64,000 nt of DNA from assembly GCA_033961575.1 (NCBI GenBank), contig CM066727.1, positions 152,567,434 through 152,631,433 of the forward strand. The letters run 5' to 3'. A model generated the notes under the pieces. It was not told where the DNA came from. It was given only the letters and a program-made list of their open reading frames with translations, and did not search any database. This document shows, piece after piece, positions 33,165-45,900 of the stretch. The number at the start of each line of letters is the position of its first letter. The stretch's first letter is position 1. The stretch comes from Aselliscus stoliczkanus (Eukaryota > Chordata > Mammalia > Chiroptera > Hipposideridae). A program made the position numbers and the translations under genes.

Positions 33165-33641
33165 GGGCCGGCCGAGTGGCACATTGGTTAAGAGCTGGTT
33201 TGGGATGCCAGCGGCCCCGGTTCGGATCCCACATATGAGGGCCAGTGACACTGCCCTCTACAGCTAAGATGGTGAACAACAGCTCCACCTGGAGCTGGGC
33301 TGTGTGAGCCCTGGCGACGGTGTAGGATGCAGCCCCTGCTGCAGTGGGCTGCCATAGGTTACAGTGAGTGGCCGACAGCCAGCGTGAGTGGCCGGCAGCC
33401 AGCGTGAGTGGCTGGCAGCCAGCGTGAGCTGCCAATAGCCGCGGTGAGCGACACCCAGAGGCTGGCGACCCATCTGCCTCATCCGGGAAGAGCGCAATGA
33501 CGATACCAACATGGGCCAGTGAAGCAACGTTCTCCGCAACTAGACTGAAGAACAAAAAGACAGCAACTTGTCTGTTCCCCTTCCCCGATTCCCCAAGCTG
33601 TTCCCCTCCCCCAATTCCCCAATAAAATCTTTTAAAAAAAT
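33165..33641 (+). repeat. Long T+ SINE with three 21-bp units
   Basis: Full-length copy with the duplication atatatggatg at 33154-33164 and 33642-33652. The internal unit cagccagcgtgagtggc(t/c)gg is present three times (about 33375-33435); other copies have one or two. Confidence 0.95.
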
Positions 33642-33885
33642 ATATATGGATGGTAAATAAGCATGTGAAAAGATGCTCAATATTATTAGTCATTATGAAG
33701 ATGCAAATTGAAACCACAACAAAATATCACTACATACGTATTAGGATGACTACAATTTAAAAGAATGACAGACAATAAACAACACTGCAAAAAAAAATAA
33801 ATAAATAAAAATAAAAGAATGACCACCGAGTATTGGAGAGGATACACTGGTACACTACTGACAGAAATTTAAAATGATACAGCCT

Positions 33886-33996
33886 GGGCCGGCTGAGTGG
33901 CGCGGTGGTTAAGCGCTGGCTTGGAAAGCCAGTGGCCCCGGTTTGGGTCCCACATACAAGGGCCAGTGACACTGCCCTCAAAAAAAAAAAATACAT
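33886..33996 (+). repeat. Short SINE in L1
   Basis: gggccggctgagtggcgcgg ... cactgccctc plus poly-A. Perfect duplication aaaatgatacagcc at 33871-33884 and 33997-34010. Confidence 0.95.
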
Positions 33997-34476
33997 AAAA
34001 TGATACAGCCACTTTGGAAACCAGTGACCCAGCCATTCACTCCTAGGTTATTTACCTAAGAGAAAACGAAGTATATGTCCATGCAAAGATTTGTGCATGA
34101 ATGTTCATAGCAGCCTTATTTGTAATATAGCCCCAAACTGGAAACAACCAAATGTATATCAACAGGTGAATGATAAACAAGTTATGTTATATCCACACAA
34201 TAACATACTACTCAGCAGCAAAACAGAATGACCTATTCATACATGTAACAACACAGATGAATCTCAAAATAATTATGCCAAATAAAAGAAGCCAGACATC
34301 CCCACCGTCCCCCAAGGGCATGTACTGTATGATTCCTTCCACTTGCATAAAATTCTAGAAAATGCAAACTATTGACAAAAGCAGATTAGCGGTTTCCTGG
34401 GGATGGGAGGCTGGGAAGGAGGGATTACAAAGGACCATGAGGACACTTTTGGAAGTGATGGTATATTCACTCTCTT

Positions 34477-34593
34477 TTTTTTTTTTTTTTTTTTTTTGAG
34501 GGCAGTGTCACTGGCCCTCAATGTGGGACCCGAACCAGGGCCACTGGCTTCCCCAGCCAGCGCTTAACCACCGCGCCACTTGGCCAGCCCAGT
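34477..34593 (-). repeat. Short SINE in L1
   Basis: T21, gagggcagtgtcactggccc ... ccacttggccagccc. Duplication ttcactctctt at 34466-34476 and 34595-34605. Confidence 0.92.
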
Positions 34594-34724
34594 GTTCACT
34601 CTCTTGATTGTGATGATGTTTTCATGAGTGTATACAAAACTTATCAAATTGTACACCTTAAATATGTATGGCCTATAGTATGTCAATTATTCCTCAATAA
34701 AGCTGTTTAATCAAATATATTTAG

Positions 34725-35740
34725 ATATGAAGCACAAATAATCACTTAGGTTCTGAGAATGCCAACAGATTCAGGAGTCACTAAAAAGGCCAGCCCCATA
34801 CCTGGAACATGAAGATGAGGAAATCCGAGTGGAATCATCAATCATCGGTAACACTTTAGAAACATCTTTTTCTGCCATCTCTCTCCATCTCAGGTCCTAG
34901 CCAGCTAGCTAGTTTCTGGAAGGAGCCAGGAGATCCAGTGTGGCATGGAAATGACTCTGGGAGCTGCCCTGGCTGGTCACTCTCTAGGTGCTTTTGGGAA
35001 GAGTTGACCTGAGATTTGGGGTACTTTAAGAGCTCAGTAAGAGGAGATGGAAGAGATCAAGGAAACAGAAGGAGCTGGAGATGAGTTGGGGAGAGTACCT
35101 ATTCAGAACTATGTAATCCACGGTCTGGAAGGGAGCTAAGAGAACACATGCTCAATAATTCTTTGTGGATCAGAACAAGATCTTGACATTTAGGTCACAG
35201 AATTGGGGCTTTAATCTGTTTCTCGATTTCCCATCTACACCTATTTCCATCACCTATTTCCAGTATGCCAAGTGGTCAGTGTTTACGGTATATGAGATGA
35301 TGGCTTCCATGTCATTCAACATTTGTAGAGTACTTATTTATAAAAATAGGATAAATTCCAGGGTCTGAAGGAGCTCAGTCTAGCCGAGGCAGATCTACAC
35401 ACAGAGGTGACTTTTATAATAAAAGTATGATTGTAATAAGTGCTATAAATGAGGTGCAAATGACATTGTATGAAAATACAGAGTGGGGAAAACCTTCCTA
35501 TCTGGAAAAGAGATTCAGTGATGGGAGGGAATCGCGGAAGTCCTCCTCAGAATGGCAATAAACAACCGTTAGTAGGTGCTCAATAAATGTTAGTATCCTT
35601 CTTCTCTTCACATTGCGACTCCAGCCTAACTTTCCTTAAGTCACACCAAACCCCTATGTTCCCAAACAGCATGATGTTTAACGCCACAGTGCTTTTTGCA
35701 GCCTAAGTTCTGTCCTCCTAAAATGGAATGTTTTTTTCAG
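34725..35740. other. Intergenic, no gene seen
   Basis: Mostly unique-looking sequence; 35370-35530 resembles an ancient repeat (aggagctcagtctagccgagg, ataagtgctataaatg). No exon or RNA gene was recognised. Confidence 0.45.
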
Positions 35741-35753
35741 AATGAGCGAAAGG

Positions 35754-36046
35754 ACCATTTCATGGATGGAGAAGAGGCTTGACCACTGCACTGTACACCT
35801 GAAGCTGAGGTTGTATAATATTGTATACCAACTGTAATTGAATATATAGATAGTCACGGGATGTGGATTATAATGTGGGAGGGAGTCAGAGGAAGTGTAA
35901 TAGATATATGTGATATGGGGGGGGAGGAGTGGGGTGGCTAAATGGGGGAGAGGGGGTTGTCACTTTGAGGGGTAAAAAGTATAACTATTGCACTGTGTTG
36001 TACACCTGAAGCTAATTAAAAATAAATAAATTAATTTAAAAAAAAC
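35754..36046 (+). repeat. 5'-truncated L1 3' UTR
   Basis: About 290 bp ending ttgtacacctgaagctaatt, aaaaataaataaatt. It is the reverse match of 5078-5345, so the same L1 3' UTR type. The perfect 13-bp duplication aatgagcgaaagg lies at 35741-35753 and 36048-36060. Confidence 0.9.
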
Positions 36047-36189
36047 GAATGAGCGAAAGGTGACATGACATGGAGCTCGGGAAAATATAAAGCATCTTAG
36101 GTAATAATACATAGCCCGAGAGAATATAAAGCATATGGTTACATTAAGCTCACGAACTATGGAGGCCAGCCGCATGCTCTTCATCGGCA

Positions 36190-36308
36190 AAAAGGAAATA
36201 ATAGCAAGATTCATTTCATAAGGTTGTTGAGTGGATTAAAAGGACAGTCTCACAAAGCTTTTAGCACCTTGTCTGGCACAGAAGGAGCGCTCAGGAAACA
36301 CTAGCAGT
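36190..36308 (+). repeat. MIR fragment
   Basis: taaggttgttgagtggattaaaagg ... ttagcaccttgtctggcacag ... agcgctcaggaaacac resembles the MIR 3' half and abuts the SPRYD3 promoter region. Confidence 0.65.
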
Positions 36309-36960
36309 ATTTGTGGGTGCGCAGCAACCTTCCCCGCCTGCCCCGCCCAGCGCAGGAACCGTCCCTTGATCGCCCAGTCAGCACCCACGCCGCCCAGCGC
36401 GGCGTCCGCGCCGCCATGGAGCCACCTCCCACCCTCTCGACACCCGGGTTTACCAGACCCTGCCCAGCTCAAGGTACCCGGTTCACCGGACCGCGCCCGA
36501 CCCTGCCTGTGCCCTCTGACTGGCTCTTGCAGGTGTCTGTCATCCTAGACCGCTTCGGATTGGTCGACTGTGGTGGTGGTGGGCTGGCCTCTGGGAACGT
36601 AGGAAGGGCGGGGACCCGGATGTGTGTGGTGGCGGCGGCTGAAGAGCTAGAGGGCGAGCTGAGAGGCCTATGGATGAGGAGGACGCGGCGGCCCCGGTAG
36701 GCGGGGATCGGGGGCGGGGTCCCGGAGGTCTTGGGTCTCCCCGGAGTCGGAGGCGGGAGGCGGGGGTCCTGGGCTGGGGCTCCGCGGTCATGGGCGGGGC
36801 CTTGCGCTCTGGACTCAGGGCTTACCCGCTGAGGACCCTCCGCCCGGTGCGGGGCCTGGGGAGACTGGGCGTAGTCACACTGACGGGCAGGCCCCCTTGC
36901 CCTCGGGTCTCGTCTGGGTGACCAGGCCGTGTCCCGGGTGGGGGCGGGGCCCCGCTTGCC
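36300..36960 (+). promoter_or_regulatory. SPRYD3: SPRYD3 CpG-rich promoter and 5' UTR
   Basis: G+C content and CpG frequency rise sharply here compared with both flanks (for example cacgccgcccagcgcggcgtccgcg at about 36386). An inverted CCAAT box (gattggtc) occurs near 36557 and GC-box-like gggcggggac near 36607. The region spans the first coding exon. The start site itself is not resolved. Confidence 0.7.
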
Positions 36961-39900
36961 GGTGCCACAGCTGTTGGGTTCTGAGCAAGCTGATGCTCCT
37001 AGGTCTGAGGCGCCAGTGCCTGCCTCGGGTCGGCAGCCCTACACTGCCCCTCAGGTGCCTATCTTTCTAGGCCACGTGGTGACTCCCAGCTACTAAACAA
37101 GGGTCTAATACGCGCATTGGAATGGAAGTCAGCTCAGCTAAGGCGTACTGAGCACCTGCGCTGTGCAAGGCACTGTCAGGTCTCGATGGAACCCCTGTCT
37201 CCGAGTTTGTGGGATGGAAAGAGAAAACAACCTCACTTTTGGCTCCCAGGAAAAAAGCATTCATTCATTCATTCATTCATTCATTCATTCATTCATATGT
37301 GAGCACAGTTGGTGGTTTAAATACAGGGATCATCCTACCCCGTCTCCGATTTCACTGCTACCATCTTAGTGGATGCCATCTCTCATTTGAACTGGTGCGA
37401 CAGCCTAATTAATGGTTCGCCACTCTCACTCCGCTTATGATCTGTGCTCCAGTCAATAGTCTAAATGATCTTTCAGACCTGACAAACCTTAAGATCAGAT
37501 CATTGCATTGCATAAAACCTTCCAAAGGTTTCCCATCACACTTCAAATGCAAGTGTTTAAATAAGATGCAAACTCCTCACTATGCTCTAGGGCCTTAATC
37601 TGACCCTTGCCTTCTTCTCACCCTCTTGAATATGCTCTCTCAGAGTCCCTGCACGCCAGCTACCCTAGCCTTTCTGTTTCTCTACCATGCTAGCTCCCTT
37701 CTCTACCTCAGGACCTGTGTCCTGGCAGCCTCCTGTTCTTGGAGGGCTCTTTCCTGGGCTTGTCACATGCCTGGCTCCTTCCTTCTCATCTCAATTCAAA
37801 TGTCATTTCCTCAGAGAGGACTTCTTTAGATAGAGTTCAGCCCACATTCTTTATCACCTCACTTCGCTTTTTCCTCCACTGTCTAACATTCTCATTTATG
37901 GTCTGTCACGCCTCCTTACACTAGAAGGGAAGCCCTAGTAGAGCAGGAATCCCATTCGTCTTATTCACAGTGTGTCTCTAGCACCTAGAACAGTGCACAT
38001 AGTAGGGACTCAATAAATGCTGAATGAAAGGATGAGGATGGGGATTGTTGAAATCCATGTAGGCACCTAGCTTCAAGTCCAGTGCCTTCTCCACATTCTC
38101 GGTCAAATAGGCTGAGGTGCTTTGCTCAGGGCCCTGCTTCCTCCTTCGTCCCCTTCTCCCCACCTGCAGGTTTGTTCTCATGAACAAGATGGATGACCTC
38201 AACTTGCACTACCGGTTTCTGAATTGGCGCCGGCGGATCCGGGAGATTCGGGAGGTCCGGGCTTTCCGGTATCAGGAGAGGTTCAAGCACATTCTTGTAG
38301 ATGGAGATACTTTGAGGTGAGTTTAGGGTTTTTCCACATTTTCCCTTCTGTGCCAGATCTTAAAGATGAAAAAGAGCTTTTTCAGAGGCAGAGGACTGTC
38401 TACACTACACTGGGACGGGCATGCTATTGACCTTGAAGTCCATTCTGAGGGGAGCAGTGTGTGCTGCTTCCCCCTGAACTCTCTCTGCCTGTGTCCCTGG
38501 ATCACGATCCTGGTCTGCTTTGGAAGCAATCATGTGAAAGATAGGAGGCTACTGGGGTCTCAGGAGTTGCCCACGTGCCTCGTTGAGAGGACTTCAGTGG
38601 GTCTGTGGGGTGTCTGGGCCTCCTCCTGCCTGTGTCTCACGGGTTGCCTTATGTGAAGAGTGGCCATTTCAAAGGCAGTGGATTTTCTGTTTGGGGAAGG
38701 ACAGTTAGGTAGTGCATCCTGCCCACTACCTTCCAACCCTTTGGTTTGTGTGTTTGTTTATTTTGTCTGTCTTTACTGGCTTGAACCCCTTTCCTGACTC
38801 CTTCAGAGCCTTACTCTCTCACAAAGTTGTCACTGAAGGTGGGAAAGAAGTAGTGCTATTTAGCCTGGAGACAGGAAAGCTGAAGAATGGGGACTGAATA
38901 ACTCTTCCAATCTACGAAGGTCTTTGGTACAGAGGATAGAGACCAACCATTCACCAGCTCCACTGAGGACAGAGCCAAAGGAAAAATGCTGAAGCTGCAG
39001 CATGAGGGATTGAGGTTAGACAGGGTTGTGAGACCCCCTAATAGGCAACTAAGGGAGGCTGTGCTTTCTTTCCCCCTGGAAATGAGGAAGCCAGGCTGGC
39101 GTTGATCTGGTGTGGCTTGGACCTTGACTGGAAGCAGCAGGAGGAGTGGGTGACCTCAAGTGTCTTGTTATGGTGTTTGTGCAGATGTCCTGAAGTGTGG
39201 CCTAATGGAGTCTTCTCTGTGCTGGCCTTTGCAAGGTTGGGGTTGAGAATGTTGAGGCCCTCCCCACAACTCCTGGACTAAGCTGCTAATGGATTTCCCC
39301 ACTCATTCTTCCTTCAGTTACCATGGAAACTCCGGTGAAGTTGGCTGCTATGTGGCTTCTCGACCCTTGACCAAGGACAGCAATTATTTTGAGGTGGGCA
39401 AAGCAGGGGGTGAGATCCAAGGAGTTTTTTTTTTTTACTAGATTTACAATCTAAGCCTTTTCATTTTCCATCAGGGATGTCCTGTTGGCTAGGAAACGGG
39501 CGCAGGATAGCATGGTGCCCTGGAGTCCTGTTACCTTGACCCTTCTGCTTTTCTGTCCTTCATCTAAGTAGACTTTGACCCATATTTCAGACTTTGACCC
39601 ATATCCTTTCCCACCCCCTGAACCAAGCATCTACTTCATCTCCTGTCTCTTTCCCTCTATTGGAAGTTACTTTTTAAGCAATCATAGTAAAGTAGGCCCT
39701 CACTCTCCCAGTTCTCCCTCTGAGTGTCCTCTGTCCTTTTCTGATTCCCATGTCTGTTGTCTCAGCCCGCTTTGAGGCCTAACTCCCCTTCCCTGTACCC
39801 CTACCAGTTCACACTTCCTATCGCTGCTAACTGCCCTGCTCTCCTCCCTCCAGGTGTCTATTGTGGACAGTGGGGTCCGCGGCACTATTGCTGTGGGGCT

Positions 39901-42900
39901 GGTCCCTCAATACTACAGCTTGGATCACCAGCCTGGCTGGTTGCCTGACTCTGTAGCCTACCATGCTGATGATGGCAAGTGAGTTATCTCCTGTGGAACC
40001 TGGCCCCCTTCCTATGGATTTGGGGATCTTAGATAGAAAAGACTGCCTCAGAGTAACTTTTGCCATTCCTTCACCTATCTTGGGCATTTTCATAGACTTC
40101 TGATCACGACAGAAAGGTGGCCTGATGGCTACACTGGGAGATTTGCAGACTTAGAGGGAAGGGTGGAACTTGCGCCAGGACATAGGTAAGATGTTGCCGC
40201 AGAGTGGGAGCAGCAAGACAAAGCCTCATTATTGGCACTGGGGAGAAGTTTGGAGGCCCAGCTTGGGTCCTGTGTCTGCGCTGCTCTGTCCATAGGTTGT
40301 ACAATGGCCGAGCTAAGGGCCGCCAGTTTGGGTCAAAGTGCAACTCTGGAGACCGGATTGGCTGTGGCATTGAGCCTGTGTCCTTTGATGTGCAGACTGC
40401 TCAGATCTTCTTCACCAAAAATGGGAAGCGGGTAAGTGGTAATCCCAAGTGGGACTTAAGCAGTTGAAGCTGTTTAAGAATTTGTGGAGGTGGTAGGTGT
40501 CTGCTGGTTGGGACTTGCCCAGGGAACCACAGGCTTAGTTCCCATCTCCTTTAGTTCAGTGTCTTCAGGTTCTTCTGAAGTCTCCTGTGTGTAGGAGAAG
40601 AGACTTCCCTTGCCCAGAGGAAACTGGGATATTACCCAGATGACAGATGCAGAGGGGCAGTTAGAGAAATGGAGGATGAGCAGAAATTGCAGGGGACAAA
40701 ATTGGGTGATTTGGGGGAGGGCTTTGAGCAGGATAAAAAGAAGAGATTATGGCTTGGCTGCATAAGTGGAGGTTCTCTTTGGATTTTTCATTTGAATATT
40801 TTTGAGGATATGTCCTTTCTGTGTTTTATTTTCCTTGTTTCACTACTCTTTCCCTCTTCAGAGAGAGACTAGTAGTGATGAAGAGATGGGATAAGAGCAC
40901 ATAGCAGAGAGAGTCACCCAGCTTCTTTCTTTTCCTACTCAGCTCCATCTCCCTGGGAAAATTGCTTCCTCAGGCCTTGGCTGAGAGGTCCTGCTCCCTC
41001 AGCATTGAGGCCTCAGCACTTTTCTGCTCCAGTGCACGCTCACTTGTACCAAAAGTATTTGACAGCAAGTTGAGAGACTCGTGTTTGTCTTCTAGCTATG
41101 TGGATACCTTGCTCGGCCAGGAGTACTTAGCAGCTTTTTAAATTTTTTTGTACCTCTGTTTTCCTGTCTGTCAGTGTGTGTGATAATTATCTGTTGCATC
41201 ATCTCAAAAGCACTCTTGTGAGAATTAGAGGAGTTGTAGAAAAGTGAACCAGAAGGCAGCTCCTTCCTTCCTTTCACTGCAGGTGGGCTCCACCATCATG
41301 CCCATGTCCCCAGACGGGCTGTTCCCAGCAGTGGGCATGCACTCCCTGGGTGAGGAGGTGCGGCTGCACCTCAATGCTGAGCTGGGCCGTGAGGACGACA
41401 GTGTCATGATGGTGGACAGTTACGAGGATGAATGGGGCCGGCTCCATGATGTCCGAGTCTGTGGAACTGTAAGTAAGGGTTAGTGGGACAGTAGGGAGTC
41501 GGGCGGGGAGGGCTGGGCAGAACACCTGTGGGCTACATAAGTATGTCTGAATTACTTAGATTGGGGGTGAAGACAGTGTCTTTTGTTGGGTTTTGGGAAA
41601 TGGGAATTTTGGCAAGTTAGCCTGGGGCCTTGAAATGATTCTGTGAGTCCAGATCTGTTTTCTCTTTTGTGTTGATTCTCTTTCTTCCCTTCTTCATTTG
41701 AGAGCTTTACGCTCAGAATAAGTAGCAGTTCCCGTTTGCTTTCTCTGCTTCCTTCAGTACCTGCTGCCCTGAACACCTGTGTTTGAGAGGCTAGGGCTGA
41801 TTGGGAGGCAGGACGCCTGTATTCCCCTTTGGGCTGGATCTCAGCTCAGCTGGCTCAGGCTTCCCATTCACCGTGCTGTGGGGCAGGTGTGGTCACAAGT
41901 TCTATTCATGTGGGGGAAGGTTCTTTGAGATTTTTTTTTTTTTTTTAAGATTTTATTGGGGAATTGGGGGAGGGGAGCAGCATTGGGAAACCAGGGAAGA
42001 GGAACAGACAAGTTGCTATCCTTTTGTTTTTGGTCTAGTTGTGGAGGACATTGCTTCACTGGCCCATGTTGGTATCATCATTATGCTCTTCTTGGGTGAG
42101 GCAGATAGGTCGCCGGCCTCTGGACGGTCACTCACAGCGGCTCTTGGCAGCTCACACCGGCTGCCAGCTGTTCATGCTGGCTGCTGGCCACTCACTTTAG
42201 TCTATGGCAGCCCACTGCAGCAGGGGCTGCAGCTATGCCGTGCTGGGGACTCCCGGGGACTCACAACAGCCCAGCTCCAGGTGGAGATGTTGTTCACCAT
42301 GTTAGCTGTAGAGGGCAGTATCACCGGCCCTCATATGTGGGATCCGAACCTGGGCCACTGGCGTCCCAAGCCAGCTCTTAACCAACCTATCACTCGGCTG
42401 GCCCTCTTTGAGATCTTTTTTGAGCAAGTGTCAATGTCGATCTCTTCTATCTTCCCCCTACATTACATAGAGGATGAGAATAGAGGCACATGAAGATTCA
42501 GTGAGAATCCTTGACCCTCAGAGCTTGCCTTTTCTTTGCAGGGTTTGTTAGTGCTATGTTCTTAGGGAAGGGAATGGACTTAGCTGAGGTGGAAGAGAGA
42601 GACATGGGCTTCCGGTATTAATGATACCTTTTCGGGGAAAAAACTGGCCTAGCTAAGGTGGTGGTGGAGAGAGAGAGAGAGAGAGCTTGTTTTTTTATAC
42701 ATCTTATTATCATACCTGCTTTAGTCTTTCCCTTGAGACAGGGAAATTCTTCATACTACTCTCTACACCTCGTGCTGGATTGGGAGTGAATGGATGCTGA
42801 GTCAGGGGTCTGGCCCTGACCTCCAGTGGGCTGCTCAGGCCTCCCACTTCGAATTGTCCCTCTGCTGCCCTCTTGCACCCAGCTAAACCTTTTCTCCACC

Positions 42901-45900
42901 CTCTGGCCTTCTCACCCCAACCCAGGCTGTTTTCAACTCAGTCTCTGATAGCAAAACAGAAGCAGTGGGGGGTGGGAGTGGATTATGAGCAAGGCCCCTC
43001 TTCTGGAGTTCAAGGTGAGTCAAACTCAACGTGTGCCCTCCTGCAGCTTCTGACACTCTGCACCCCTTCTGACACTGGGGTCCAAGGACTACAGTGGCTA
43101 TGAGCCAGGAGGCCTCACATGCCCACTCCTTGACCCTTATCTCTTCCCTTTCCACCACCATTTTGACAACATCTACAGAGTTGAACTTGGGACTGAGCCA
43201 GGGCAGTGTTCCAGCTCTCATCCCTGACCTCTCCTCAAGAGTGTTTTCCTGGCATCCTTTCCATGCCTGGACCTGTCCCCACTCTGCTCCCAGCTCCTCC
43301 CAGGCAATCTTTTCTAATTGATGCAGAATCCTGTAGACATTTATAAATAGCCTTCCTTCCTCTCTGCCCTCCCCGCAATGCCCTCAGGCCATGCATTGAA
43401 TAATTTTTTCTTCCTTAGACATAAGCTGTTGAGTTTGGCTCTTCTCTCAGACCCTCACCCCAGCTTGTAACATTTGGCAGGGTGGGCAGCACTTGCTCCT
43501 GCAGACTTGGGCATGCGCCTCCTGAGGGACATATGCCTCTCTTCTAGTCTTGCCAACTACCCCATCTTTCAAATGATGGTGACTCACCCAGTTTCTTCCA
43601 TCCCTTTGGCCCCCCATTCCTACTTGTCTCTTAGCCTTCTCCTGTTTGTCCCTCTGACTATGTACTGTATTTCTGATCCAGTGATCAGAGTTGTGTCAGC
43701 CTGAAGGAGCCTGGGAGAGGTCATTTGGGCCATTTCTGTACCTCCTGTTTCTGTGTCTAGCACAGCTGTTTCTCCTCTTTGTCCTTCCTGTTTTTTCCAT
43801 TCCACCTTGAGGGGAGCCCTTACCTGGGATCTCACACTTCTGCTGTTGTTAAAGCCTATTTCTCCTGTCCTGGGCGATGTTCCCAGGAGAGCACCTTTTA
43901 TGGTCATTTTTTTGTTTTTTTCTTTTTTTGAGGGCAGTGTCACTGGCCCACATATGTGGGACCCGAACTGGGGCTGCTGGCTTCCCAAGACAGCGCTTAA
44001 CCACCACGCCACTCAGCCGGCCCGGAGAGTACCTTTTAGAATCATAAAGGTTTGGGAGAGGCTTTGGTGCCATCCAGTCCAAGGTTTCTCAGTGCGATGG
44101 CTATGGGCATTTTAGGTGAGACAATTCCTTGATGGGCAGGATGTTAGCATCCCTGCTTCCAGACACAGGATGCTAGTGTTCCCTCCCCTAGTCATTGTGA
44201 CAGCCACACATTCCTAAACATCCTCTTGTTGTGCTGTTGATGAAAAAACAGTCCCAGAGGAAAGTGAAAAGACGTTGAAATGTCGAAAAGTGAATTAGTA
44301 GCAAAACTAAGCCTCGATACTCATTCTTTGACCCCCTACCCACTGCCTTTCCACTGCCTAATATGTGCTGTTACCCTCTACCAAAGCCTGCTCTCCTGTA
44401 GCCAGTCATCTCCCCTCTTCCTGTCCCCTTCTCCTAAGATGAATCTGGATTTTTGGGCTTTAATTCCCACTTCCCTGGGATTCTCCTGTCTAATTTCTTC
44501 AGCCAAGGTCCTTCTGGGTGAGTTTATTTGGCTGCCTTGGAATTCTTTTACTCCTAGCCTTTTCTCTCAGTTTTAGAGTCTCAATTATCCTCTCTTCTTA
44601 CTGGTTCTTTCCATAAAGAAGAGCAAATTCAATTCGAGACCTTTTTTTCCCCTCTAACTTTTCATTATAAAAAAATTTCAAACATACAGAAAAGTTGAAA
44701 AAAAAAGTGAACACCCATATACCCACTACCTAGATTGAACAGTGGTTAATTTTTAGTCATGTTTGTTAAATCTTTCTTGAGTGGAATTCTTCTCCTGTTT
44801 CCTGTGGCCTCAGTTTCCCCTCCTAAAGAGAACCCCATCCCAGAGCTTTGCGGGTGTGGAAGAATTGCTGCTGCATTGCTGAGGGATGGGGTTACTGCTC
44901 CTCACCTCATCCCTGCCCCAAGCCTTGCAAAGTGAGGTAATGAGTGGAGGGTGGGGGACAGTTGGTAAAGCTAGGGGATTAGACTCATTCTGTCTTTGTT
45001 TCCTTTTCATAGCTCCTCTGACAACTCCTTAGTGACAAGGCAACAGCTTTGGTATACAAAGGGGGGTGATTGAGGCCTCACCCTCCCAGGGGTCCTTCAT
45101 GGACCCAGCCCCGGAGGAGACCGTGTTGGGGCCTGAGCCGGCTGGTGGGAGGCATGTTCTTGGTTCCTGTTTCAGCTGCGTCTAGGCCCTCAGGGCACTG
45201 AGCCTTTGCTTGCTCCTGTCAAGAGGGATTAGGGTCTCTGCTGGCAAGAGAAGGAGGGCAGATGCCAGCAGGAGCACAGAGGCTGAGAAGGTGCTGCTGG
45301 TCCTGGGAGGGCATGGGGTACAGTGGGGTCTTGGCACTCCGGTCTGCAGCCTCCTCTCTGGCCTGGAGCCCACCTGTATGGCCTCTCCAGGCTTCAGTTG
45401 TGTGTGGAAGGAGGCGTGGGAGGCAGGGGCTTGAGGGCCTCAAGGAGAGGGTTGTCTCTCCCCCCACCAAAGATGTAGAGGAACATTCCTGCTGACTGGG
45501 CATTGTTTGAAGACAAATACTGGGAGGAAGACAGTTGGTCATTTGGGATAGAGTCCCCTGGTCAGCGGTCATCTGTCCTGGGGAAACTGTGCTCAGTTCT
45601 GGGGCCTAAGGACCCATTCTAGTGGAGGTAAAGGCTGAGATGAAAGATCGTTTCTTTCTTTGCGACTGGCAGTTCCGTCTGTTACAGCTTTGGGGTGACT
45701 TAATACTTAGGGAGCACTGATATGTTGGCATGTTCCAGCATAACCCCCAATTCCTGGTGTAGGGAAAGGCAGAAATGTGTATTGATCACCCACTGGGTGT
45801 CAGACTAAGCACTTGACTCTCTACATTTAGTCTTCTCACCTGTTTTTGGAGATGGAGGTAGTAGAATCCCGATTTTACTGATGAAGAAACTGAGATTTAA

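Larger units (their letters stand above)
30590..34720 (+). mobile_element. Old L1 (ORF2 3' part and 3' UTR), split by six SINEs
   Basis: L1 ORF2-like sequence begins near aatatatgcaaaatcaatatacagaaatc. It continues through tttgatccatatcttagaccatat, gaagatgcaaattgaaaccacaac and ggataaagg-type phrases, and ends at caattattcctcaataaagctg. The reading frame is destroyed. SINEs interrupt it at 31298-31400, 31950-32350, 32479-32945, 33165-33641, 33886-33996 and 34477-34593. No intact retrotransposon protein is present. Confidence 0.85.
36670..38196 (+). other. Overlapping out-of-frame upstream ORF at the SPRYD3 start
   Basis: ATG at 36670 opens a 17-codon frame: 9 codons in exon 1 (36670-36696), then 8 codons plus TGA in exon 2, with the TGA at 38194-38196. 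It overlaps the SPRYD3 start (36674) and ends just past the in-frame methionine at 38189-38191. Visible in the sequence; any translation is inference. Confidence 0.6.

Noticed and set aside
24400..36300. A hidden gene between IGFBP6 and SPRYD3
   Set aside because: I read both strands for spliced or single-exon coding patterns and known RNA genes and found only repeats and low-complexity frames.
41801..42493. 230-codon plus-strand open frame in SPRYD3 intron 6
   Set aside because: Most of it is a reverse-oriented SINE; the same peptide phrases (ALNQ, GPHMWDPN) recur at every long SINE copy.
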